Source: Nonomuraea sp. SBT364
GTDB taxonomy: Bacteria; Actinomycetota; Actinomycetes; Streptosporangiales; Streptosporangiaceae
Direction of reading: 5' to 3'
Assembly (NCBI RefSeq): GCF_001083785.1
Contig: NZ_LAVL01000012.1
Coordinates: 1 to 64,000 of the forward strand
Length of the DNA: 64,000 bases
The notes beneath the pieces are model-generated. The model saw only the letters and a program-made list of their open reading frames with translations. It was not told where the DNA came from and did no database searches. Positions 50,419 to 58,589 of the stretch are shown in pieces. Both the position numbers and the translations under genes were made by a program. Numbering within the stretch: the stretch's first letter is position 1; each line of letters opens with the position of its first letter.

Positions 50419-53400
50419 ATGACCGACACCTTTGGCACCGACCGGATGCGGGCCGCCGTGCTCGCCGCGTGGACGGCCTCGCCCGCCAGGTTCCGTGAGG
50501 ACGCCAACGCCGAGGAGGACTTCGCCCTCGGCGGCTACCGCGACCGGCTGATCGTGGAGCTGGCGCAGAACGCCGCCGACGCGGCGCTGCGGGCGGGCGT
50601 GCCAGGGGTGCTCCGGCTGACGTTGCGCGGCAGCGTCCTGACGGCCGCCAACACCGGCGCGCCCCTCGACGCGACCGGCGTCGAGGGCCTGTCCACGCTG
50701 CGCGTCTCGGGCAAACGCGACGAGGCGGGCGCGGCCGGGCGGTTCGGCGTCGGGTTCGCCGCCGTGGTGTCCGTCTGCGACGAGCCGGCCATCGGGTCCC
50801 GCGACACGGGCGCCGTCCGCTGGTCACGCTCGGAGACGGCCGCGCTGGTCGGCGCGGTGCCGGAGCTCGCGGGCGAGCTCGCCGCGCGGTCCGGGCACGT
50901 GCCGATGCTCCGCCTGCCTTTCGCCGCCGACCCGCTCGACGTCCCCGACGGCTTCGACAGCCTGGTACGGCTCCCGCTCCGCGACGTGGCGTCCGCCGAC
51001 GCGGTGCGCCGGATGCTCGAAGAGGCGAGCCCGGCGCTCCCGCTCGGCATGCCGGCCCTGGAGGCCATCGAGATCGACCTCGACGGCACCATCCGCACGG
51101 TGTCGGCCGCCGGCTGGCACGTGGTGTCGGAGTCCGGCGAGTTCACTCCCGACGAGGTGGCGGCGCTCTTCGCCGACCGCCCCACCGAGGAGCGGGCCCG
51201 GCCGTTCTGGTCGGTCCGCTGGGCCGTGCCGCTCGCCGGCGCCCCGGCCGCGGGCCGGTCGGCCGGCGCGGGCGGAAACGGCGGAAACAGTGGGGGCGGC
51301 GGGGAGCCGGTGGCGCTGCCCGCGACGGTGCCGCCGGTGGTGCACGCGCCGACGCCCAGCGACGAGCCGCTGGACCTGCCGGCGCTGCTCATCGCGTCGT
51401 TCCCGATGGCCACCGACCGGCGGCACGTGGCGGCGGGGCCGCTGACCGACTTCCTGGTCGAGAAGGTCGCCGACGCCTACGTCCGGCTGCTGCGCGAGCT
51501 GCCGCGCACCCCCAAGCTGCTCGACCTGGTGCCCGCGCTGATGGGCAAGGGAGAGCTCGACGCCCGCATCCGGCGGGCCGTCCTGCGTCGGCTGCCCGGC
51601 ACGCCGCTGCTGCCCGCGCTGTCGGCCCCCGCGCCCGCCGTGCAGACGCCGTCGTTCGCCGACGCCGAGGTCTACGAGCCCGACGCCGTGTGGCAGGTCG
51701 AGCACCCGGCCCAGGAGCCCGGCGCCGACGGCTGGGTCGTCGCGGGGCGCGAGGCCGCCGTGGTCGCCGGTTCCGCCGAGCTGCTGGCGGCGGTCGCCGG
51801 CTTCGTGCCCGGCCTGCTGCCGGCCGGGTGGCCTGCCCGGCATCCCGCGATGGCCTCGCTCGGCGTGCGCCGCGTGGAGCTCGCCGACGTGGTCGACCTG
51901 CTGTCCGGCGAGGCCGTCGAGGGCAGGGAGCCGTCGTGGTGGCGCTCGCTCTACGACGTGCTCCCGGCCGACGACCCCGAGTCGCTCGGCGCCCTCCCCG
52001 TCCCGCTCACCGACGGCCGCCTGGTCCGCGGCCCGCGCGGCACCCTCATCCTGGAGCCCGGCTCCGTGCGCCTCGACTCGGGGCTCGATCTGGCGCCGCT
52101 CGGGCTGCGGATCGTGCATCCCGAGGCCGCGCACCCGGTGCTGCTGCGCCTCGGCGCGGCCGAGGCGAGCCCGCGCACCATTCTCGAAGACCCGCTCACC
52201 AAGGCCGCCGTCGGCCAGTCGCTCGACAACCCCGACGCCGAGCCGGTGGCGCGTGCCGTGCTGTCCCTGGTCGAGGCCGCCGGGCTGGCGCCCGGTGAGG
52301 CGCCGTGGCTGGGCGAGCTGGCGCTGCGCGGCGCCGACGGCGAGCTCTACCCGGCCGGTGAGCTGATGCTGTCCGGCGGCGCGCTGGCCGGGCTGCTGGA
52401 GCCCGACACGCATCTCGGCGTGGTCGCGGGCGAGCTGGAGGAGACCTACGGGCCACGGGTGCTGGCCGCCGCCGGGGTGCTCGACGGGTTCGCCGTGGTG
52501 CACGACTCCGACGTGCTGCTCGACCACGACGACTGCGACCACGACCTCGACGGCGAGGACGAATGGCTCGACCACGTGCTCGACCTGCTCCCCGAGCTGG
52601 ACGTGCCGCCGGTGGTGCCGGAGTTCGTCGCCGTGCGCGACCTGGAGCTGGTCGCCGACTGGCCGGCCGCGCTCGCGCTGCTGACCAGGCCGCCGCTGCG
52701 GGCGGCGCTCCACCCGCTGCGCGTCGAGGGCGTCGAGGTGCCCTCCTACACCGCCTGGTGGCTGGCCGGCCACGCCGTGCTCGGCGGGCGCAAGCCGCGC
52801 GAGCTGCGACTGCCGGGAGCCGACCCGCTGCTGCAGGGGCTCTACGCCGACGCGCCGTCGGGGCTGGACGAGGCGGCGCTGGCGATGCTCGGCGTGCGCA
52901 CCACGCTGGCCGAGCTGCTCGACTCCCACGGCGGCCCCGAGGAGCTGCTCGACCTGATGGCGGACGAGTCCATCGAGGTCGACCGGGCTCAGCTGCGGGC
53001 GCTGTGGATGGCGCTGGCCGGGGTCGAGCCGTCCCGGGTGGCGCCGCCGGCGCGGCTGCGGGCGGTGCTCGGCGGCGACATCGTCGTGGCCGACGCCGAG
53101 GACGTCGTCGTGGTGGAGGCCCCCGACCTGCTCCAGCTCGTGACCAGCCATCCGCTGGTGCTGGCCCCGTTCGACCTGGCCGAGTCGCTGTCGGAGCTGC
53201 TCGACCTGCCGCTCGCCGGGGAGCTGACCTCCGGCGAGGTCACCTCGTCCGGGGAGACGCGGCCGGTGCCGCCGCAGGTGCGCTCCCTGCTGCCGACGGC
53301 TCCCGAGACGTACGTCGAACACGAGAAGCTGCTGGTCGACGGGGCGGAGTGCACGTGGCGCTTCTTCGAGGGCGCCGTCCACTGCACCGGTGTCGACGGG

Positions 53401-53517
53401 CTGGCCCGCGGCCTGGCCTGGGCCACCGGCCAGTGGAACGACCGCCTCGCGGTCGCCGCGCTGCTCCGTGACCCGTCAGCCGTCCCTTTGCTGCTGGCGG
53501 AGGCGGATCTGTCCTAG
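50419..53517 (+). CDS. Sacsin-like GHKL ATPase, 1032 residues
   Basis: A 1032-residue protein. The N-terminal third carries a GHKL ATP-binding fold of the sacsin type: N-box DRLIVELAQNAADAALRAG, ANTGAPLDATGVEGLSTLRV, and the G-box GAAGRFGVGFAAVVS, as in HATPase/Hsp90-like domains. The middle and C-terminal parts are helical, with a Gly/Asn linker near residue 280 and a striking Asp/His cluster near residues 694-720 (LLDHDDCDHDLDGEDEW). Sacsin-like domains occur in chaperones and restriction-type systems. It is present in many actinomycetes as a single large gene, function unknown. ATG at 50419 follows GGGATCGTGATCG, a weak site. The DUF3027 gene precedes it by 79 bp on the same strand. Confidence 0.85.
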   Translation: MTDTFGTDRMRAAVLAAWTASPARFREDANAEEDFALGGYRDRLIVELAQNAADAALRAGVPGVLRLTLRGSVLTAANTGAPLDATGVEGLSTLRVSGKRDEAGAAGRFGVGFAAVVSVCDEPAIGSRDTGAVRWSRSETAALVGAVPELAGELAARSGHVPMLRLPFAADPLDVPDGFDSLVRLPLRDVASADAVRRMLEEASPALPLGMPALEAIEIDLDGTIRTVSAAGWHVVSESGEFTPDEVAALFADRPTEERARPFWSVRWAVPLAGAPAAGRSAGAGGNGGNSGGGGEPVALPATVPPVVHAPTPSDEPLDLPALLIASFPMATDRRHVAAGPLTDFLVEKVADAYVRLLRELPRTPKLLDLVPALMGKGELDARIRRAVLRRLPGTPLLPALSAPAPAVQTPSFADAEVYEPDAVWQVEHPAQEPGADGWVVAGREAAVVAGSAELLAAVAGFVPGLLPAGWPARHPAMASLGVRRVELADVVDLLSGEAVEGREPSWWRSLYDVLPADDPESLGALPVPLTDGRLVRGPRGTLILEPGSVRLDSGLDLAPLGLRIVHPEAAHPVLLRLGAAEASPRTILEDPLTKAAVGQSLDNPDAEPVARAVLSLVEAAGLAPGEAPWLGELALRGADGELYPAGELMLSGGALAGLLEPDTHLGVVAGELEETYGPRVLAAAGVLDGFAVVHDSDVLLDHDDCDHDLDGEDEWLDHVLDLLPELDVPPVVPEFVAVRDLELVADWPAALALLTRPPLRAALHPLRVEGVEVPSYTAWWLAGHAVLGGRKPRELRLPGADPLLQGLYADAPSGLDEAALAMLGVRTTLAELLDSHGGPEELLDLMADESIEVDRAQLRALWMALAGVEPSRVAPPARLRAVLGGDIVVADAEDVVVVEAPDLLQLVTSHPLVLAPFDLAESLSELLDLPLAGELTSGEVTSSGETRPVPPQVRSLLPTAPETYVEHEKLLVDGAECTWRFFEGAVHCTGVDGLARGLAWATGQWNDRLAVAALLRDPSAVPLLLAEADLS

Positions 53518-53554
53518 CCGGGAAAAGATTCTCGGGGTAGGTGTCCTTCTGGCG

Positions 53555-53613
53555 GTGTCCCGTTCGTGGTTATGTCACGCGGCGGTTCTGCCGCGTGACG
53601 GACAACGGGACAC
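53555..53613. promoter_or_regulatory. Nested double inverted repeat before the DGPF/ECF42 operon
   Basis: Outer arms GTGTCCCGTT (53555-53564) and AACGGGACAC (53604-53613) enclose an inner hairpin, GTCACGCGGC/GCCGCGTGAC (53574-53583, 53590-53599) with loop GGTTCT. Both pairs are perfect. The ribosome-binding site GGGAG starts at the next base after the outer arm. It could terminate the sacsin-like transcript or act as an operator or leader structure for the ECF42 operon. Confidence 0.75.
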
Positions 53614-53626
53614 AGGGAGTCTGACC

Positions 53627-53974
53627 TTGAAGTACATGCTGCTGATCATGGCCAATGCCGTCGACGAGGACGGCGGGGCGGCCGGCTGCACCGTCGAGGA
53701 CTGGATGGCCTACGACAAGGAGGTCAAGGACGCCGGGATCCTGGTCTCCGGGGAGTCGCTGGCCGACCTGGTCACCGCCACGACCGTGCGGGTGGCCCCC
53801 GACGGCGGGCGGACCGTGACCGACGGGCCGTTCGCGGAGACCCGGGAGCTGCTGGGCGGCTTCTACGTGATCGACGTGCCGGATCTCGACGCCGCGCTCG
53901 ACTGGGCAGCGCGCTGTCCGGGCGCGCGTGACGGCTCCGTCGTGGTCCGGCCGGTCGCCGACTTCGGAGCCTGA
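53627..53974 (+). CDS. DGPF/YCII family protein of the ECF42 locus
   Basis: A 115-residue protein of the YCII-related DGPF family. It begins MKYMLLIMANAVDEDGG, carries the name motif TVTDGPFAETRELLGGFYVI, and ends VVVRPVADFGA. The start is TTG at 53627 with GGGAG 8 bases upstream; ATG at 53636 is an alternative. DGPF genes are the standard partner of ECF42 sigma factors, and this one lies 5 bp upstream of such a gene. Biochemical function unknown. Confidence 0.92.
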   Translation: MKYMLLIMANAVDEDGGAAGCTVEDWMAYDKEVKDAGILVSGESLADLVTATTVRVAPDGGRTVTDGPFAETRELLGGFYVIDVPDLDAALDWAARCPGARDGSVVVRPVADFGA

Positions 53975-53979
53975 GCCCG

Positions 53980-55275
53980 ATGGGTGAGTGGCCGGTGGGC
54001 GATGGGCCGGTGGCGTCGGTGGAGGCGGTGTTCCGCGAGGAGCGCGGCCGGTTGCTTGCGGCGCTCGTCCGGCGCTTCGGCGATCTCGACCTGGCCGAGG
54101 AGGTCACCTCCGAGGCGATCGAGGCGGCCCTGGCGCACTGGCCGGTCGACGGCGTCCCGCCCAAACCGGGCGCCTGGCTGATGACCACGGCCCGCCGGAA
54201 GGCCGTCGACCGGTTGCGGCGCGACCAGGCCTTCGCGGCGCGGCTGGCCATCCTGCAGGTGGAGGCCGACCGGGCCGGGCCCGTGCCGGCCGCGGAGCTG
54301 GACGGCGACCTGCCGGACGAGCGGCTGCAGCTGTTCTTCACCTGCGCTCACCCGGCTCTGGCCGCCGAGGACCGGACGGCGCTGACGCTGCGCTGCCTGG
54401 CCGGGCTGACCACGCCCGAGGTGGCGCGGGCCTTCCTGGTCCCGGCGGCGACGATGGCCAAGCGGATCACCCGGGCCAAGAAGAAGATCCGCGAGGCGCG
54501 CATCCCGTTCCGGGTGCCCGGCGCGGACGAGCTGCCGCAGCGGCTGCCCGGCGTGCTCCAGGTGGTCTATTCGGTCTTCACCGAGGGCTACGCGGCCAGC
54601 TCGGGGCCCCGCCTGCAGCGGCTCGACCTCGCCGAGGAGGCCATCCGGCTGGCCCGGATCCTGCGCCGGCTGCTGCCCGCCGAGCGGGAGGTCGCCGGGC
54701 TGCTCGGGCTGATGCTGCTGGTCCACGCCCGGCGTGACGCGCGCACCGGCCCCGGCGGCGAGCTGGTGCTGCTGGAGGAGCAGGACCGGGGCCGCTGGGA
54801 CCGCCCGATGATCGAGGAGGGCAGTGCCCTGGCCACCGTGGCGCTGACCGGCGGTCCGGTGGGCCCGTACGGGGTGCAGGCCGCGATCGCCGCACTCCAC
54901 GACGAAGCGGCCGACGTCGCCGCCACCGACTGGCCGCAGATCGCGGCCCTCTACGACGTGCTGCTCGCGCTCACGCCGTCGCCGGTCGTGGCGCTGAACC
55001 GGGCCGCCGCCGTGGCGATGCGCGACGGCCCCCGGGCCGGGCTGGCCCTGCTCGACGAACTGGCCGGCGAGCCGCTGCTGCGCGGCCATCATCCCTATCC
55101 GGCCGCGCGGGCCGACCTGCTGCACCGGCTGGGCCGCGACGCGGAGGCCGCCGCGGCCTACCGCGAGGCGCTCGGCCTGGCCGGCACCGAGCCGGAACGC
55201 GCGCTCCTGCGCCGCAGGCTGGGTGCGATCGAGGAAACCCGCTCGTCATCGAAGGGAACTCGACATGGATCGTGA
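53980..55275 (+). CDS. ECF42-type RNA polymerase sigma factor with C-terminal extension
   Basis: A 431-residue sigma factor, much longer than a usual ECF. Region 2 is VEAVFREERGRLLAALVRRF to KPGAWLMTTARRKAVDRLRR, region 4 is LTLRCLAGLTTPEVARAFLV with PAATMAKRITRAKKKIREAR. The C-terminal 230 residues are a helical (TPR-like) extension starting VYSVFTEGYAASSGPRLQRL, essential for activity in the ECF42 group. The gene sits between the DGPF gene and a mycothiol-dependent enzyme. No anti-sigma is seen, which is normal for ECF42. Confidence 0.93.
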   Translation: MGEWPVGDGPVASVEAVFREERGRLLAALVRRFGDLDLAEEVTSEAIEAALAHWPVDGVPPKPGAWLMTTARRKAVDRLRRDQAFAARLAILQVEADRAGPVPAAELDGDLPDERLQLFFTCAHPALAAEDRTALTLRCLAGLTTPEVARAFLVPAATMAKRITRAKKKIREARIPFRVPGADELPQRLPGVLQVVYSVFTEGYAASSGPRLQRLDLAEEAIRLARILRRLLPAEREVAGLLGLMLLVHARRDARTGPGGELVLLEEQDRGRWDRPMIEEGSALATVALTGGPVGPYGVQAAIAALHDEAADVAATDWPQIAALYDVLLALTPSPVVALNRAAAVAMRDGPRAGLALLDELAGEPLLRGHHPYPAARADLLHRLGRDAEAAAAYREALGLAGTEPERALLRRRLGAIEETRSSSKGTRHGS

Positions 55276-55936
55276 CCGGATTCTCGCCTGGGTGCGGGCC
55301 GAACGGCTCGGCCTCGACGACCACGAGTGGCGGGCGGACTCGCTCTGCTCCGGCTGGACCGTGCACGACGTGGCCGCCCACATGACGCTGTCCACCCGTA
55401 CGACGCCGCTCGTCGTGCTCCGGGGTGTGATCCGGGCACGCGGTGACTTCAACCGCATGGTCGCCGACCTGGCGCGGGAGCGGGCGGCCAGGTTCGGCCG
55501 GGCGGAGCTCGTCGCACAGCTGCGCGAGAGCGCCGGCTCGGCCCGCCGCACCCTCGGGGCCGGTCCGCTGGACCCGCTGGTCGACGCCCTGGTGCATGGT
55601 CAGGACATCGCGCGGCCGCTGGGCCGTACGCGGGAGATGCCGGTCGAGCCGGCGGCGGCGGCGCTCGGCCACGTCCTGACCAGCAGTTTCTACGGCGCTC
55701 GCGAGCGTTTCCGCGACACCCGGCTGACGGCCACCGACTGCGCCTGGTCGGCGGGCGACGGACCGCGCGAGGTCCGCGCGCCGGTGGCCGACCTGCTCCT
55801 CGCGGCCACCGGCCGGCCGACCGGCAAGCCCGCGCCCCCGGCCCCGGCGGCAACGGCCAGGCCCGCACCGCCGGCTCCGGCCGGACCGGGGGGCGAGGGC
55901 GTGGTCGTGGGGGCGGAGCGAGAGGAGGCGCCGTGA
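55265..55936 (+). CDS. Mycothiol-dependent maleylpyruvate isomerase-like (DinB-2) protein
   Basis: A 223-residue protein of the mycothiol maleylpyruvate isomerase N-terminal (MDMPI_N/DinB_2) family: DRILAWVRAERLGLDDHEWR, ADSLCSGWTVHDVAAHMTLS with the metal-binding histidine, and LVDALVHGQDIARPLGRTRE. It ends in a Pro/Ala-rich tail. Members use mycothiol or act as metal-dependent hydrolases or transferases. The ATG at 55265 overlaps the sigma gene end by 11 bases, so it is translationally coupled. It is the third gene of the ECF42 operon. Confidence 0.88.
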   Translation: MDRDRILAWVRAERLGLDDHEWRADSLCSGWTVHDVAAHMTLSTRTTPLVVLRGVIRARGDFNRMVADLARERAARFGRAELVAQLRESAGSARRTLGAGPLDPLVDALVHGQDIARPLGRTREMPVEPAAAALGHVLTSSFYGARERFRDTRLTATDCAWSAGDGPREVRAPVADLLLAATGRPTGKPAPPAPAATARPAPPAPAGPGGEGVVVGAEREEAP

Positions 55937-56727
55937 CCGGACGGGAGGAGCGGCTGGCGCGGTTGGCCAAGGGGTGGGACGAGGCGGTCACGGGTTACGA
56001 GAGCTACTACGTTCCCCGCTTCGCGCCGTGGGTGACGGCGGCCGTGCGGGCGGTCGGGGCCGCGACGCTGCCCGAGGGGCCGGTCCTGGTGCCGTGCTGC
56101 GGCACGCTGCCGGAGCTGGACGCGCTGGTCGAGCTCCTGCCCGGCCGCGAGATCGTCGGCATCGACCTGTCCGGCGGCATGGTCAGGCGGGCCCGGGAGC
56201 GGGCCGCCCGCCATCCGGGGGTGAGCGTCGTCGAGGGTGACGCCTCGACGCTCGACGTCCGCCGGCGGGGCCGCTGCGCCGCCGTGGTGTCGGTGTTCGG
56301 CCTCCAGCAACTGCCCGAGCCCGACGCCGCCATCCGGTCGTGGGCGGCGGCGCTGCGCCCCGGCGGACGGCTGTCGGTGGTCTTCTGGCCGAGCGTCACC
56401 GAGCTCGACGGGCCGTTCGCCCGGATCGCCGAGGTCGTCGGCCGGCACGTGCCGCCCGGCGACGGTTCGTGGGCCGACGGGCTGGTGCCGGCCCTGACCG
56501 CCCAGGGCGTCGTGGTCGAACGGGACGAGTGGCCGTCCTTCCCGATGTCCCATCCGGACGCGGCGACGTTCTTCGACGCGCACGTCCGGTCGGGCCCGAT
56601 GCGCCCGCTGGCCGACGCCCGCGGGGAGGCGTTCGTCGGCCGGTTGCGAGCGGAGTTCCTGAGCGGCGCGCCGGCGGGCGAGTGGCGGCATCGGCCACGC
56701 GCCCGCCACCTCGTCGCCCGCCGCTGA
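55933..56727 (+). CDS. Class I SAM-dependent methyltransferase
   Basis: A 264-residue methyltransferase. The SAM-binding motif I region reads VLVPCCGTLPELDALVELLP, where the usual GxGxG is replaced by CCGTLPE, and IVGIDLSGGMVRRARERAA is motif II with the acidic ribose-binding residue. VVSVFGLQQLPEPDAAIRSW and ALRPGGRLSVVFWPS follow. The substrate is unknown. The start is GTG at 55933, overlapping the previous stop (GTGA). It is the last gene of the ECF42 operon and converges on the TAP-like hydrolase. Confidence 0.9.
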   Translation: MTGREERLARLAKGWDEAVTGYESYYVPRFAPWVTAAVRAVGAATLPEGPVLVPCCGTLPELDALVELLPGREIVGIDLSGGMVRRARERAARHPGVSVVEGDASTLDVRRRGRCAAVVSVFGLQQLPEPDAAIRSWAAALRPGGRLSVVFWPSVTELDGPFARIAEVVGRHVPPGDGSWADGLVPALTAQGVVVERDEWPSFPMSHPDAATFFDAHVRSGPMRPLADARGEAFVGRLRAEFLSGAPAGEWRHRPRARHLVARR

Positions 56728-56737
56728 CGGGCCGGCC

Positions 56738-58201
56738 TCAGGCGGCCGGGCAGCTCGCGCCGGACTCGGGCAGGGTGCCCTTGAGCAGGTAGGAGTCGAC
56801 CGTCCGGGTGACGCAGGCGCTGCCGCTGAGGTAGGCGCCGTGGCCTTCGCCCTCGTAGGTGACCAGGTGGCCGGTCTTGAGCTTCTCGGTGAGGGAGACA
56901 GCCCAGCGGTACGGGGTCGCGGGGTCGCCCTTGCCGCCGATCACCATGATGGGCGCGGAGCCGGTGGCGTCGATGCGCTTGGCCTCGTCGGTGCCCTTGA
57001 CCGGCCAGTACGCGCAGGCCGCGCTGGCGCCGTCGGCGGCCAGGACGGGGAAGATCTTGCTGACCTTCTCGTTGATGGCGGCGGTCTCGGCCTTGGTGGG
57101 CCGCTCGGCGCTGTCGACGCAGTTGATCGCCTGGAGGCTGGTCATCATGGTCGAGTAGGTGCCGTCGGGCTTGCGGCCGGTGTAGGAGTCGGCCAGCGCG
57201 AGCAGCATGGCGCCGTCGCCCTTGAGTGCCGCCGCGGTGGCCTGCTCCAGGATCGGCCAGGTGGCCTTGGCGTACAGCGGGGTGATGACCGAGAGCTGGG
57301 CCAGGCCGTAGGTGAGCTCGCGGTCGCCGACCTTGAGCGGTTTGGTCTCGAGGTCGTCCAGGAGCCCTTCGACGGTCCGCAGCACGGTGGCGGGCGTCTT
57401 GCCGAGGTCGCAGCCCTGGGCGACGCAGTCGGTGGCGAAGGCGTCGAAGGCGTCGGCGAAGCCGGTCGCCTGGATGACGGCCCGCTCCTCGAAGGTGACC
57501 GAGGGGTCGAAGGCGCTGTCGAGGACGAATCGGCCGACGTTCGCCGGGAACTTGGTGGCGTACACGGCGCCGAGGTGTGTCCCGTACGAGAGGCCGAAGT
57601 AGTTGAGCTTCTCGTCGCCGAGCGCGGTGCGCAGGCGGTCCAGGTCCTGGGCGGCGTTGACGGTGCCGACGTGCGGCAGGACCTTGCCGGAGTCCTGCTC
57701 GCAGGCGGCGGCGAACTCCTTGGCGAGCCGGTCGGAGCCGTCGCCGGTCATCTCCAGGAGCTTGTCGACCTGCCCGCCGCACTTGACGCCGGAGCTGCGG
57801 TCGACGCCGCGCGGGTCGAAGCTGACCAGGTCGTAGGAGGCGCCGAGGCCGGCGAACGCCTGGCGGGCCAGGGCGAGCGTGTCGACGCCGGACCCGCCGG
57901 GGCCGCCGAAGTTGAAGACCAGGGAGCCGAGCTTGTCACCGGTGGCCTTGACGCGGATCAGCGCCAGGTCGATCGTCTCGCCGCCGGGCTTGGCGTAGTC
58001 GAGCGGCACCGCGACCTTGCCGCACTCGATGGCGGGGTCGGGCGCCATGGGCTTGCCGTCGGCGCCGGTCAGGTCGGTGCACGGGCTCCACGCGACGGTG
58101 CCGGTGTCGCGGACGGCCTCCTTCGGGGCGGCCGGCTCCGCGGTGCTGCACGCGGTCGCGGCGGTGGCGCACAGGAGCAGGGCGGTCAAGGTCTTCTTCA
58201 T
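56738..58201 (-). CDS. TAP-like secreted alpha/beta-hydrolase lipoprotein
   Basis: A 487-residue exported hydrolase. Signal peptide KKTLTALLLCATAATAC with a lipobox-like ATAC and Cys18, then an alpha/beta-hydrolase fold: FNFGGPGGSGVDTLALARQA, nucleophile serine in LNYFGLSYGTHLGAVYATK, catalytic Asp region MVIGGKGDPATPYRWA, and His in VTYEGEGHGAYLSG. The C-terminal TAP-like region matches tripeptidyl aminopeptidases of Streptomyces (SlpD/SlpE type). It probably acts at the cell surface on peptides. The start is ATG at 58201; an ATG 4 codons upstream is possible. It converges with the methyltransferase gene. Confidence 0.92.
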   Translation of the reverse strand: MKKTLTALLLCATAATACSTAEPAAPKEAVRDTGTVAWSPCTDLTGADGKPMAPDPAIECGKVAVPLDYAKPGGETIDLALIRVKATGDKLGSLVFNFGGPGGSGVDTLALARQAFAGLGASYDLVSFDPRGVDRSSGVKCGGQVDKLLEMTGDGSDRLAKEFAAACEQDSGKVLPHVGTVNAAQDLDRLRTALGDEKLNYFGLSYGTHLGAVYATKFPANVGRFVLDSAFDPSVTFEERAVIQATGFADAFDAFATDCVAQGCDLGKTPATVLRTVEGLLDDLETKPLKVGDRELTYGLAQLSVITPLYAKATWPILEQATAAALKGDGAMLLALADSYTGRKPDGTYSTMMTSLQAINCVDSAERPTKAETAAINEKVSKIFPVLAADGASAACAYWPVKGTDEAKRIDATGSAPIMVIGGKGDPATPYRWAVSLTEKLKTGHLVTYEGEGHGAYLSGSACVTRTVDSYLLKGTLPESGASCPAA

Positions 58202-58293
58202 GGCATCCAGCATCGTACGACCACTTTTGCCCAGGTAGTGGTCTGTAACAGCACTTCCGGGTGACATCCGGAAGGGGCTGGACATGACAGATG

Positions 58294-58497
58294 TCAGCGC
58301 TTGCGCACCATCCACATGCCGAGCAGCCCGAAGCCCACGCCCGTGACGCAGGTCCAGATCCACCAGGTGTTCTCGGGTGCCGGACGGAAGATGAGCAGCA
58401 CCACCAGGGCGAGCGCCCACAGGCCGGTGCCTGCGGCGACCGCCGCGGTGTCGTTGGTCTCGATCGGCTCGGGGTCGGGGTGCCACTGCTGCGTCAC
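58294..58497 (-). CDS. DUF2530 family small membrane protein
   Basis: A 67-residue protein from the GTG at 58497, where the family begins (TQQWHPDPEPIETNDTAAVA). It has two hydrophobic segments, GTGLWALALVVLLIF and TCVTGVGFGLLGMWMV, around a PAPENTWWIWT loop, ending RKR. DUF2530 occurs next to NCS2 permease and xanthine genes in actinobacteria as I remember it, and here a purine permease is divergent. An ATG 18 codons upstream is a weaker start. Function unknown. Confidence 0.85.
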   Translation of the reverse strand: MTQQWHPDPEPIETNDTAAVAAGTGLWALALVVLLIFRPAPENTWWIWTCVTGVGFGLLGMWMVRKR

Positions 58498-58564
58498 GTG
58501 GTCCAGCCTAGCTTCCAATCGGGTCTCGATACGATTACCGGCATTTGTCACAAAACCCGAGGAC

Positions 58565-58589
58565 TGTCACTCTTCGCGCGTGAGTGACA
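58565..58589. promoter_or_regulatory. Inverted repeat over the permease start codon
   Basis: TGTCACTC (58565-58572), 9-base spacer, GAGTGACA (58582-58589). The permease GTG (58580-58582) lies between and at the edge of the right arm. The core CACTC-N9-GAGTG equals that of CIRCE, but the outer bases differ. It may be an operator for a purine-sensing repressor. Confidence 0.45.
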
